Shown piece by piece: positions 1 to 5,266 of a stretch of 5,544 nt of DNA. Under the pieces are notes generated by a model. It had not been told where the DNA came from. It searched no databases and was given only the letters and a program-made list of their open reading frames with translations. Within the stretch, counting starts at the first letter, position 1. Each line of letters begins with the position of its first letter. The DNA is from Nitrososphaerales archaeon (GTDB lineage: Archaea > Thermoproteota > Nitrososphaeria > Nitrososphaerales > UBA183): the NCBI GenBank assembly GCA_030042335.1, contig JASHZW010000026.1, positions 1-5,544 of the forward strand, written 5' to 3'. A program made the position numbers and the translations under genes.

Positions 1-316
1 ACACCCCTTGGTAGACAGTGTGTCGGAAATTTATTCGTGGAGTCGCCATCTACGAGCTGCGGATTGACGCGACCTCCCCGGGACAATCCGGCCCCAGCCG
101 GAAGGGAACGTCTCCATTTCAGAGAGGATTAGCTAGCAAATCTGGACAGGATTATTACACGATTATTAAAGTCCGCCAAAAGAAGTTTTTGCGCTCGGCA
201 AATAACGGTAAATACTGTTTGACGAGCTCATAATTCTAACGAAAGGCGCGGCAGTCAAATTCCGTGCCTTAGTCAGGCGACTTGATTGAATAGCATAGAA
301 AATAGCACAGCGGAGG
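1..316. other. No recognisable gene; short GC hairpin
   Basis: I see no convincing gene here. A GTG-initiated 71-codon frame (18-233, plus) has no family resemblance, no clear ribosome site and a composition unlike the real genes nearby, so I do not call it. No tRNA T-arm or anticodon arm could be assembled, and no SRP or RNase P core was convincing. Structure that is visible: a 6-bp GC-rich hairpin at 87-102 (TCCGGC, loop CCCA, GCCGGA), and a 7-bp inverted repeat AGCATAG/CTATGCT (292-298 and 317-323) that overlaps the 3' end of the minus-strand DinB-like gene. Confidence 0.5.
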
Positions 317-323
317 CTATGCT
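292..323 (-). terminator. Possible 3' stem-loop of the DinB-like gene
   Basis: On the minus strand an AGCATAG...CTATGCT inverted repeat (7 bp, 18-base loop) overlaps the TAG stop of the DinB-like gene. A T-rich stretch (CTATTTTC) lies inside the loop and not after the stem. It may mark or stabilise the 3' end of the transcript. The stem is short and the loop long, so chance is a real alternative. Confidence 0.25.
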
Positions 324-813
324 CTACTTCGAGGATTATTCCAGAACCACTGCATCTTCGGAGGCTCTATGTCGTCTTGCCAGAGCAAGGCAATCCGCTC
401 ACCAATGTGGTATAGCTGCTCCGTAAATGACTGAAGGAGACACTCTTCGACGGATAGATCGAAAGTCCCTGAGCGCAGGGTAAAGTTCACGTACCTTCTA
501 GTTCCTCTTCGTCTGCTTGTTCGAGGTATGCTCTTGTCTTCCCTTCTACATCGTCCAGATGTGCCCTGACCATCTGAATACTGGTGTACTCTCCCCAGTC
601 GCGCGGCCTCGTGTAATCCGCACCTCTGCCGCGGATTTGCCACTCTACTATCATGTCCTCGTTATCAATCATATGCAAAAGAATGTCTTTCATACTGTGG
701 TGACTGGCCTCGCGATTCTTCGTGACCGCCTCCCATGGAAGAGTTTCCAGCTTCTCGAGGAACCTTCTTCTCACGGAGGTGGAATACTCGTACAGCTCTC
801 TTATATCAAACAC
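317..813 (-). pseudogene. DinB/YfiT-like protein, split by a frameshift
   Basis: The N-terminal part (GTG at 813 to TGA at 487, 108 residues) starts MFDIRELYEY and contains SMKDILLHMIDNEDMI, which resembles helix 2 of the DinB four-helix bundle; its first metal-binding His would be H47. The C-terminal part continues in the next frame from about 490 to TAG at 317: VNFTLRSGTFDLS, then EQLYHIGERIALL, matching the family's HxxxHxxGQ helix, then the Pro/aromatic tail IEPPKMQWFW. Joining them needs one missing base (a -1 shift) near 488-495 and gives about 165 residues, the normal family length. The first His of HxxxH appears to be Glu here. DinB/YfiT proteins are metal-dependent thiol-transferase or hydrolase-like enzymes, often stress-linked; the substrate is unknown. 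No slippery heptamer is visible, so I favour a sequencing error or a recent mutation over programmed frameshifting. Confidence 0.75.
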
Positions 814-824
814 GTAACCACGCG

Positions 825-845
825 TCCATCGATGGATAAAAAATG
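825..845 (-). promoter_or_regulatory. Likely promoter and palindrome before DinB-like gene
   Basis: Reading the minus strand, an AT-rich CATTTTTTAT (836-845) is centred about 27 bases before the GTG at 813, the right distance for an archaeal TATA box driving a leaderless transcript. No Shine-Dalgarno motif precedes the GTG, which fits. A perfect 12-bp palindrome TCCATCGATGGA (825-836) lies directly between this box and the start, where a repressor would block initiation. A 12-bp palindrome is expected about once by chance in a window this size, so only its position is suggestive. Confidence 0.4.
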
Positions 846-858
846 TAACCCTTGTCCG

Positions 859-890
859 AGGAAATAGTTCAGCCCTCTGAACTACTTCCT
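859..890 (-). other. Strong 14-bp hairpin, possible end of redox operon
   Basis: Arms AGGAAATAGTTCAG (859-872) and CTGAACTACTTCCT (877-890) are inverted copies with one difference, around the 4-base loop CCCT. In minus-strand RNA the odd pair becomes a G-U wobble, so all 14 pairs form; in plus-strand RNA it is an A-C mismatch. This favours function in a minus-strand transcript. It lies 97 bases beyond the last minus-strand stop (987), and a T6 tract follows about 12 bases after it (838-843). It may be the 3' end of the peroxiredoxin-thioredoxin operon, or a protein-binding site ahead of the DinB-like gene. Confidence 0.6.
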
Positions 891-986
891 TTCTTCACGA
901 GGATGGGGAATCATGATAGTTAGCAATGGATTCATCTTTGTTTTTCCAACTCGCCGACCCATTCGACTGCATGAGGGCCGATGTGC

Positions 987-1447
987 CTACCTCCTGCAAC
1001 TAGGGCAGAGGGTTTCTTTGGAGGTCAGTGGTTGAACGAAGAAAGAGTCCCTGTTCGAGCAGAAGAAGAGCGCCGGTCGATCTGGGTCGTCGTTCTTGGT
1101 CCTCCTGTAGCTCTGAGTCCAGTAAGCTTCCCTCAAAACAAGGTCGTTGTTGGTTCTGTCCATCCCGAGATCCCATGCGTACTGGTCATCCTGATGTCCA
1201 CGTTCTCCACTTTCCCCATGCCTTGGACGGTTCCTTGGACGAACTTCTTGAACTCGTCCGCGTCGACCTCCTTCCCGTAGGCAATTATTCTTGTGACGTA
1301 TCTGCCGGGACAGACGAGTATCCCAGTGAGTCCATCCTTGATGTATTCTAGGTCGGATGTCCCGTTGCAATGACGGCATTGCGCCGACGCCCTGAGAAGG
1401 TGCTGGGCAATGGACCCTGCTTCTTCAGCTGCCAGGCCTACCACCAC
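987..1447 (-). pseudogene. Uncharacterised two-CxxC protein, frameshifted
   Basis: I do not recognise this family. The first part (GTG at 1447 or 1444, to TGA at 1133) has CRHC near residue 24, a hydrophobic strand with a further Cys (GILVCPG), then an acidic/amphipathic stretch (KEVDADEFKKFVQ). In the next frame the sense continues from about 1160 to TAG at 987: NNDLVLREAYWTQSYRR, then PDRPALFFCSNRDSFF, ending in CPSC. Joined by one missing base near 1150-1165 it would be about 150 residues, with CxxC pairs at both ends that could form a zinc knuckle or redox pair. Its start overlaps the thioredoxin gene by 23 bases, suggesting translational coupling and a shared job, perhaps as a partner or substrate of the thioredoxin. 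A G-run at the overlap leaves open that the two are really one fused protein. Function unknown. Confidence 0.5.
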
Positions 1448-1769
1448 CCCTGAAGTACGGACTCTTCGTCAGGTTGTTTACGGCTTTTTTCGTCAACTCC
1501 ACGCTCTCCGAGTAGCCCGTCAATACATGTCTTATCTGCCCGTCCGAGAACTCGAGGAACACCTGCGGAATCAGGTAGTCCTCTGACGCGTCACCGTACT
1601 TGGCCACCAATTCGTCGGCCTTCAGTTCCTCCTCCAGTTTATCTATGTCATATGAGAAAAAGTCCATCCCCAGGTCTGAAGCCAGTTTCTGCAGCGGTTC
1701 GACGGTGGTAGGGTGGCAGTGAGGGCACCATGTGGCGTGCACGATGTGCATCGCTTTCACATCAGTCAT
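1425..1769 (-). CDS. Thioredoxin-like disulfide protein (CPHC)
   Basis: A 114-residue thioredoxin-fold protein. It opens with a short lead and a beta-strand (KAMHIVHATW) directly before the active site C15-P-H-C18. The cis-Pro that packs against it is P68 in DYLIPQVFLEF, followed by the last two strands and a C-terminal helix (about 86-101). There is no signal peptide or membrane anchor, so it should be cytosolic. CPHC is also the DsbA active site and generally gives a more oxidising couple than CGPC, but direction cannot be read from sequence. It begins 15 bases after the peroxiredoxin stop with its own GGAGG, so the two are co-transcribed; re-reducing that peroxiredoxin is the natural inference. 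The tail RGGGRPGS overlaps the next gene and looks like a read-through of a G-rich stretch. A glutaredoxin-like role is the alternative. Confidence 0.88.
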   Translation of the reverse strand: MTDVKAMHIVHATWCPHCHPTTVEPLQKLASDLGMDFFSYDIDKLEEELKADELVAKYGDASEDYLIPQVFLEFSDGQIRHVLTGYSESVELTKKAVNNLTKSPYFRGGGRPGS

Positions 1770-1780
1770 CTTTGCTGCAT

Positions 1781-1785
1781 CCTCC
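1781..1785 (-). promoter_or_regulatory. Shine-Dalgarno of the thioredoxin-like gene
   Basis: On the minus strand GGAGG follows directly from the peroxiredoxin TAG and lies 11 bases before the ATG at 1769. The spacing is slightly long. An ATG closer to it (1780) is out of frame and meets a stop after four codons, so 1769 is preferred. An SD here but none before the first gene is the usual archaeal pattern of leaderless first genes and SD-led internal ones. Confidence 0.65.
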
Positions 1786-2348
1786 TAGAGCTCGCACGCA
1801 TCCGTCCCCTCGGGGGAGGAAGAATTCGGTCCGGTCGACATTCGCAATTCGCGGAGCACTCTCAACAGGTCATCGTTCTTTGGGCAGTCTTGCGGGTTCT
1901 TGCCGACGTGCTTGTAGCGAACTACTCCCGTCTCGTCGATGATGAACGCTGCAGGCTTCGAGAGCCGCGTGATTCCTTTCGCTCTCAAATACCCGGCGGG
2001 ATTGTTGTCTCTCACGCCATACCTATCGATTCCTTCGAATTCGATATCGCTCAGTAGAGTGAACGGCAGACTGAGCCTTTTCAGTAACTCCTTCCCCTTT
2101 GCGACCTCCTCGCCGTTGACTGCTACTATCGTTGCTCCAGTCTCGCTGAAAAGTTGCCTATCCTCGGATATGCTGGCGAGTTGTTTGTTGCAGAATGGGC
2201 ACCACCCTCCTCGGTAGAAGAGAAGGAGAGCCCTCCTTCTGCCAATTAGGGCCTTGATGTCTACGCGTTGGTCATCCACGTTTCGAGCGCCGAAATCGGG
2301 GGCTGTCTGGCCCACTTCGACCTCTGTTGTCTGCTTCTCGATCGTCAT
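1785..2348 (-). CDS. Peroxiredoxin, AhpC/TSA Prx-like family
   Basis: A 187-residue thiol peroxidase that reduces H2O2 or organic peroxides in the cytosol. The N-terminus EVGQTAPDFGARN is the classic AhpC/TSA entry; the catalytic segment is LLLFYRGGWCPFCNKQL, with C50 as the likely peroxidatic Cys and C53 as a partner. Later strands (GATIVAVNG, and KPAAFIIDETGVVRYKH at about 131-147) complete the fold. WCPFC in place of the PxxTxxC signature puts it in the Prx-like group. C155 and C185 are additional candidate resolving residues. The Ser/Pro-rich tail (170-187) looks unstructured. I start at ATG 2348 because the family's N-terminus begins there and the promoter-like box lies just upstream; a longer frame reaching 2462 would run through the control region and into the opposite gene. 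It heads the thioredoxin operon and is divergent from an HxlR regulator. Confidence 0.95.
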   Translation of the reverse strand: MTIEKQTTEVEVGQTAPDFGARNVDDQRVDIKALIGRRRALLLFYRGGWCPFCNKQLASISEDRQLFSETGATIVAVNGEEVAKGKELLKRLSLPFTLLSDIEFEGIDRYGVRDNNPAGYLRAKGITRLSKPAAFIIDETGVVRYKHVGKNPQDCPKNDDLLRVLRELRMSTGPNSSSPEGTDACEL

Positions 2349-2358
2349 GTGGTGTCGC

Positions 2359-2377
2359 TTCGATACCAGGTATCGAA
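2359..2377. promoter_or_regulatory. 19-bp palindrome, likely operator of the redox operon
   Basis: TTCGATACC-A-GGTATCGAA is a perfect 9+9 inverted repeat around one base. It lies between the TATA-like box (2383-2390, minus strand) and the ATG at 2348, where a bound dimer would block initiation of the peroxiredoxin operon. HxlR proteins are dimeric winged-helix regulators that bind such palindromes and often control a divergent neighbour, so the regulator starting at 2423 is the obvious candidate. A repeat this perfect at this spot is unlikely to be chance. Binding itself is inferred. Confidence 0.65.
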
Positions 2378-2380
2378 AGG

Positions 2381-2391
2381 AAACTATTAAA
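2381..2391. promoter_or_regulatory. Shared AT-rich core of two divergent promoters
   Basis: AAACTATTAAA reads as a TATA-like box in both directions: CTATTAAA toward the regulator, preceded by a BRE-like GGAAA, and TTTAATAG toward the peroxiredoxin. Archaeal spacing from box to start puts the plus transcript near 2411 (ATG at 2423) and the minus transcript near 2360 (ATG at 2348), so both leaders would be about 12 bases and lack an SD. The two promoters may therefore compete for TBP/TFB. Confidence 0.55.
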
Positions 2392-2397
2392 CCAGTA

Positions 2398-2415
2398 GGT
2401 GGCAAAGGTGCCACC
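2398..2415. promoter_or_regulatory. Second palindrome, at the regulator's own start
   Basis: GGTGGCA-AAGG-TGCCACC is a 7+7 inverted repeat covering the expected transcription start of the HxlR gene, 7 bases before its ATG. It could be an autoregulatory operator, or a small stem that hides the initiation region if transcription starts upstream. Its sequence differs from the 2359-2377 palindrome, so if one protein binds both sites the affinities should differ, or a second factor is involved. Repeats of this size arise by chance in windows of this length, so the evidence is mainly positional. Confidence 0.4.
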
Positions 2416-2422
2416 GCGTGCC

Positions 2423-2758
2423 ATGACTCTTGCAGAGCCGGATGTCTGCCCAATCGTAGCAACGATGAAGCTGTTGAGAAATCAATGGAACATGATCGCG
2501 ATTAGATACCTTCACGACCAGCCGATGAAGTTCAACCAGTTGAAGCGTGCGATGGGTGATGTGAGCTCCAAGACGCTCTCCCGCACACTGAAGCACTTGG
2601 TGAATGAGAATATCGTACAGAGACGGATACTTAACACGGCCCCGATTTCGGTCGAGTACAGCCTCACTGAGCGTGGAATGGAGCTGAGCGAAGTGCTTTA
2701 CGAGATTAAGGAATGGGGCAAAAAATGGATGGTTCTGCCGGGAGTCTCCGATTCCTAG
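2423..2758 (+). CDS. HxlR-family winged-helix redox-type regulator
   Basis: A 111-residue cytosolic DNA-binding protein. The opening EPDVCPIVATMKLLRNQWN matches the HxlR start (Cys-Pro, then the helix ending in K/QW), followed by the winged helix: MKFNQLKRAM, SSKTLSRTLKHL (recognition helix, about 49-60), and the wing with SVEYSLTERGMEL. Near-full family length. C9 is the only cysteine and sits where HypR/YodB-type members carry their redox-sensing Cys; oxidation to an intersubunit disulfide or S-thiolation would switch DNA binding. I prefer ATG 2423 over the GTG at 2399 because the family begins here and the likely transcription start lies between them. It is divergent from the peroxiredoxin-thioredoxin operon, so control of that operon and of itself is the expected role. 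The actual signal (peroxide, quinone, hypochlorite, disulfide) cannot be read from sequence. Confidence 0.93.
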   Translation: MTLAEPDVCPIVATMKLLRNQWNMIAIRYLHDQPMKFNQLKRAMGDVSSKTLSRTLKHLVNENIVQRRILNTAPISVEYSLTERGMELSEVLYEIKEWGKKWMVLPGVSDS

Positions 2759-2911
2759 TTAGAGCAAATGTTCCGCCGCCAAAAGTGTGCCCTTGTCTTC
2801 CTCTTCTCATCTATGGGACTAGCTCTCGCCGATAGACCATGTTCCTCCTAACACCACAGTAGTCGAGTATCGGGATCTCATGTTAACCCCTCAAACAATT
2901 CGGAGGCAGCG

Positions 2912-3047
2912 GTGGTCGTCGTCATCGACTTGATCATCTTGGGATGGGCCGTTAGGGGGTTCCAAAGGCGATAGATTTGTCTCGCTGATTTGGCCGGCTG
3001 TGTTTTTCGGACTCAACCTCTTGGCGCTAATCGTCAATAATGCATAG
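2912..3047 (+). pseudogene. Possible remnant of a small two-helix membrane protein
   Basis: One frame gives VVVVIDLIILGWAVRG (from GTG 2912, stop at 2974); another gives SLIWPAVFFGLNLLALIV and stops at TAG 3045-3047. Each is a good transmembrane helix, and removing one base from the G5 run at 2955-2959 joins them into VRGSKGDRF-linked helices, a plausible hairpin membrane protein of about 45 residues. The in-frame sequence before 2912 (back to a stop at 2849) has no clear start or ribosome site. No family recognised. It may be a decayed gene, a frameshifted small gene, or chance hydrophobicity. Confidence 0.3.
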
Positions 3048-3267
3048 ATTTCCTGCCTAGCGCTTTCCTCGTATCCTGAATCCATGCTGTTAGTGAACTC
3101 CTGCTACCGACACGGTTTATCAGAGTAAAGGTCTCTTGAGGGATTTGACGAGTGGGTACCCAAAAGGGGCATTTTAGTGATGGTGCTCAATTGACGCCGT
3201 CCATAATCGAGATAGAATCGCTCTTGGCACAAGGACTCTTCCCTCTGAGTTGCTCGCAGAGATGCAA

Positions 3268-3300
3268 GGATAAATCTGGACGAAAACGGATTGCAAGGTG
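3268..3300 (+). promoter_or_regulatory. Likely TATA box and Shine-Dalgarno of the channel gene
   Basis: GGATAAATC (3268-3276) is a TATA-like element about 40 bases before the start. AGGTG (3296-3300), complementary to the 16S 3' end, lies 10 bases before GTG 3311 and supports that start. The box-to-SD distance is tight: initiation would fall near 3295-3300, so either the real promoter is further upstream or the SD sits at the very 5' end. The SD is more secure than the box. Confidence 0.4.
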
Positions 3301-3310
3301 GGAACTTTAG

Positions 3311-5146
3311 GTGTCCGGGACATTACAGCACGAGCCCTCAGTCGAGGCCATCTCGAAGACAGGGAACCACGTCATCGTCTTGGGCTATGACCTGCTTGGG
3401 ATATACGTCACGGAGAAGCTGAAGCTGATGAGCCTCCCGTACATTGTTGTCGTCCGTGATGAGGCCAAGCTGGCTTCGGCCCAGAAGAGTCACATTCCAG
3501 TTGTGGGCTCACCAATAGCGAAGTCATTCGAGACGCTGAAGGCTGCAGGAGCGTCAAGGGCTGCTGCGATCATAGCCACCTATGATGACGATGGCGACAA
3601 TCTTCTCTCGATTCTCAATGCCAAGAAGATCAACCCAAACCTGAGGGCCATCACTGTCATCAACGACAGGGAGATGGCGGAGGCGGCAACGGCGAGCGGA
3701 GCCGACATCGTCCTCGCGCCCTACGAGTTCACTGGACAGTTGTTAGCGCTTTCCACGGTCTCGAAGGGTACATCTGCTATCTTCGTGAAGGGGACCTTCA
3801 AATCAAACCACATCTCGGAATTCGTCATAGATGGAGAAGGCAAGGCGAGTTACCGCGACCTGAACAGAATCGCGCCGATAGTCATGGTCGCCAGAGATGG
3901 AAAGACCATCATGAACCCAGACGAAACATTCGCCCTTCAGCGCGGAGACATCATTTATGCGCTGACAGACGGGAGCACTCTGGTAGCTCTCGAGAAGGAG
4001 CTCTTGTCGAGGCGAATGATTTCAGGAAAGGAGGACGGCGGTCCGCAAGCAAAAGACCGAAGGCTGGCACGTTCGGGGGCAAGAGAGAGCATTGGTGGCA
4101 TGTTGAATGACTTCGTGGATATCTTTCTCTATGGGCCTCTTTCCATAATCAGACACATCTGGATTCAGATTCTACTGCTGGTCTTCATGTTCGGCTTTGG
4201 AACAGCGGTCTTCTCGTACTACCAGCATCTGAACCTGCTAACCGCCTTCCTCGGTTCCGTCTCGACGATAACGACGATCGGGATCTATGCCCCGAACATA
4301 ATAGGAATGGCCCCATCGGAGGAGGTGCTGCTCGCCATCACCTTCATCGTGAGCGTCGGCCTTGCCGCCTCCATCGTGCAGGGCATCCTTACCTCGGTCG
4401 TAAGCAAGGAAACCCTCAGGGAGAGGAGTGTGGCGCGGAAAATAGCACATGCGCGGGGCCACGTCATCGTGGCCGGCTTCAGCTATCTGGGCAAATATTC
4501 CGCAGAGTGGCTGCACCGGGTCAGGGTCGAGCATGTCATAATAACGGTCGACCCTTCCGTGGCTCGGACGCTACAGCTGTCTGGCGAGCTCGCGATTCCT
4601 GCGACGGCCAGCAGGTCGTTCCAGGCGCTCAGAGACGCGGGAGTGCAGAGGGCATCGACCCTAGTCTGCGCCCTCGACGATGACGGAGATAATCTCCTGG
4701 TGTCGATGAACGCTAGAAACCAGAACAAGGATGTGAGGATCCTGACGGTCGTAGCCGACCGTGACCTCGCCGAATCTGCCAGGACGTCCTCCGACATTGA
4801 TGTAGTCGTCCCGATGTTCGACATCGTCGCGAGCATCCTTGCGTTCTCGTCCGTAGCCCCGGAAGTCGTCGGGATACTCATCACGCCGCCAACGAGCCCT
4901 GACATCAGTCGATTGTCGCAATACATCTCGGAGTTCACGCTGGATACGACGACCAAGCCTCCCGTGGTCTTCAAGGCGCTCAATAATGTCGCACCTGTGT
5001 TGCTTGTAGACAGGCATGGTGAAATCATCTCCAATCCTAAGGACGATTTCGAGCTTCAGAGCGGAGACTCGATTCTTGCGTTGACGCCCAGTCTTGATTC
5101 CATCAAGAGCTTCCGGACGGCGCTGGCTTACGTCGGGTCCGGCTGA
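3311..5146 (+). CDS. RCK-pore-RCK potassium-channel-like protein
   Basis: A 611-residue membrane protein. Order: RCK_N Rossmann domain (about 19-140, HVIVLGYDLLG); RCK_C (about 155-230); linker; amphipathic stretch (270-282); TM1 (about 284-304); pore helix and filter (309-328, STITTIGIYAP); TM2 (about 338-362); second RCK_N (about 383-505, HVIVAGFSYLG); second RCK_C (about 520-605). The RCK units are internal duplicates: both carry DDDGDNLL (92-99 and 456-463) and matching strands after it. Two helices keep both RCK units in the cytosol, where RCK domains bind nucleotides, ions or c-di-AMP and gate the pore. The middle Gly of GxGxxG is D27 and S391. The filter aligns with TVGYGD but reads TIGIYA, losing the second Gly, so K+ selectivity is not assured. 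GTG 3311 is chosen for its SD. TrkA-like transporter regulation is the alternative, but the pore helix and filter argue for a channel. Confidence 0.88.
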   Translation: MSGTLQHEPSVEAISKTGNHVIVLGYDLLGIYVTEKLKLMSLPYIVVVRDEAKLASAQKSHIPVVGSPIAKSFETLKAAGASRAAAIIATYDDDGDNLLSILNAKKINPNLRAITVINDREMAEAATASGADIVLAPYEFTGQLLALSTVSKGTSAIFVKGTFKSNHISEFVIDGEGKASYRDLNRIAPIVMVARDGKTIMNPDETFALQRGDIIYALTDGSTLVALEKELLSRRMISGKEDGGPQAKDRRLARSGARESIGGMLNDFVDIFLYGPLSIIRHIWIQILLLVFMFGFGTAVFSYYQHLNLLTAFLGSVSTITTIGIYAPNIIGMAPSEEVLLAITFIVSVGLAASIVQGILTSVVSKETLRERSVARKIAHARGHVIVAGFSYLGKYSAEWLHRVRVEHVIITVDPSVARTLQLSGELAIPATASRSFQALRDAGVQRASTLVCALDDDGDNLLVSMNARNQNKDVRILTVVADRDLAESARTSSDIDVVVPMFDIVASILAFSSVAPEVVGILITPPTSPDISRLSQYISEFTLDTTTKPPVVFKALNNVAPVLLVDRHGEIISNPKDDFELQSGDSILALTPSLDSIKSFRTALAYVGSG

Positions 5147-5251
5147 AGCCTTGACCCATGGTCCTAACCCGACCACTGCTCGTCTGCGCCCGACATAACG
5201 GCTCCAATCCGATAGACGGCTCCCCAGGAAGAATTCGGTGACGGTGGCCAC

Positions 5252-5262
5252 GCTCAAAAAGG
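5252..5262 (-). terminator. Likely U-tract terminator of the CBS gene
   Basis: On the minus strand the CBS gene's TGA (5267) is followed within 7 bases by CCTTTTTGAG. A run of five T soon after a stop is typical of archaeal intrinsic termination, which needs no hairpin. No equivalent tract follows the channel gene on the plus strand, so its transcript may end elsewhere or within this 120-base convergent gap. Confidence 0.4.
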
Positions 5263-5266
5263 ACGG

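Larger units (their letters stand above)
2759..3310. other. Mostly non-coding stretch between regulator and channel
   Basis: No intact gene is convincing. Just after the regulator stop there is a pyrimidine-rich run (about 2789-2812) that could end its transcript. A minus-strand 64-codon frame (2891-3085) is acidic with no recognisable family and lies opposite the better-looking hydrophobic traces at 2912-3047, described separately. The last 60 bases hold the likely promoter and SD of the channel gene. The rest shows no repeat or RNA gene I can identify. Confidence 0.5.

Noticed and set aside
75..115. SRP RNA-like GCCGGAAGGGA
   Set aside because: The asymmetric loop and flanking helices of the SRP domain cannot be drawn, and the ends do not pair.
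160..180. RNase P RNA-like piece (AAAGTCCGCC)
   Set aside because: A short match only; no other conserved RNase P region or pairing could be found around it.
484..500. Programmed -1 frameshifting in the DinB-like gene
   Set aside because: No X-XXY-YYZ slippery heptamer or adjacent stimulatory stem is visible at the junction.
517..867. Plus-strand frame opposite the DinB-like gene
   Set aside because: No family features; it runs through the DinB-like promoter region, and the minus strand explains the coding signal better.
981..1351. Two plus-strand frames opposite the Cys-pair gene
   Set aside because: Low-complexity Ser/Arg/Pro-rich translations; the minus strand carries CxxC motifs and operon context.
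2399..2422. Upstream GTG start (2399) for the HxlR gene
   Set aside because: It lies before the expected transcription start and inside a palindrome; the eight extra residues add nothing recognisable.
2349..2462. Longer peroxiredoxin start reaching 2462
   Set aside because: The extra 38 residues would be encoded by the promoter and palindrome and overlap the opposite HxlR gene; the family's N-terminus begins at the ATG 2348.
5198..5223. Direct repeat ACGGCTCC
   Set aside because: Only 8 bases, two copies, no further units; not enough for a CRISPR or iteron array.
4483..5257. Long minus-strand frames opposite the channel gene
   Set aside because: They are antisense shadows of the well-supported channel; their sequences are Arg/Ser/Thr-rich with no family resemblance.
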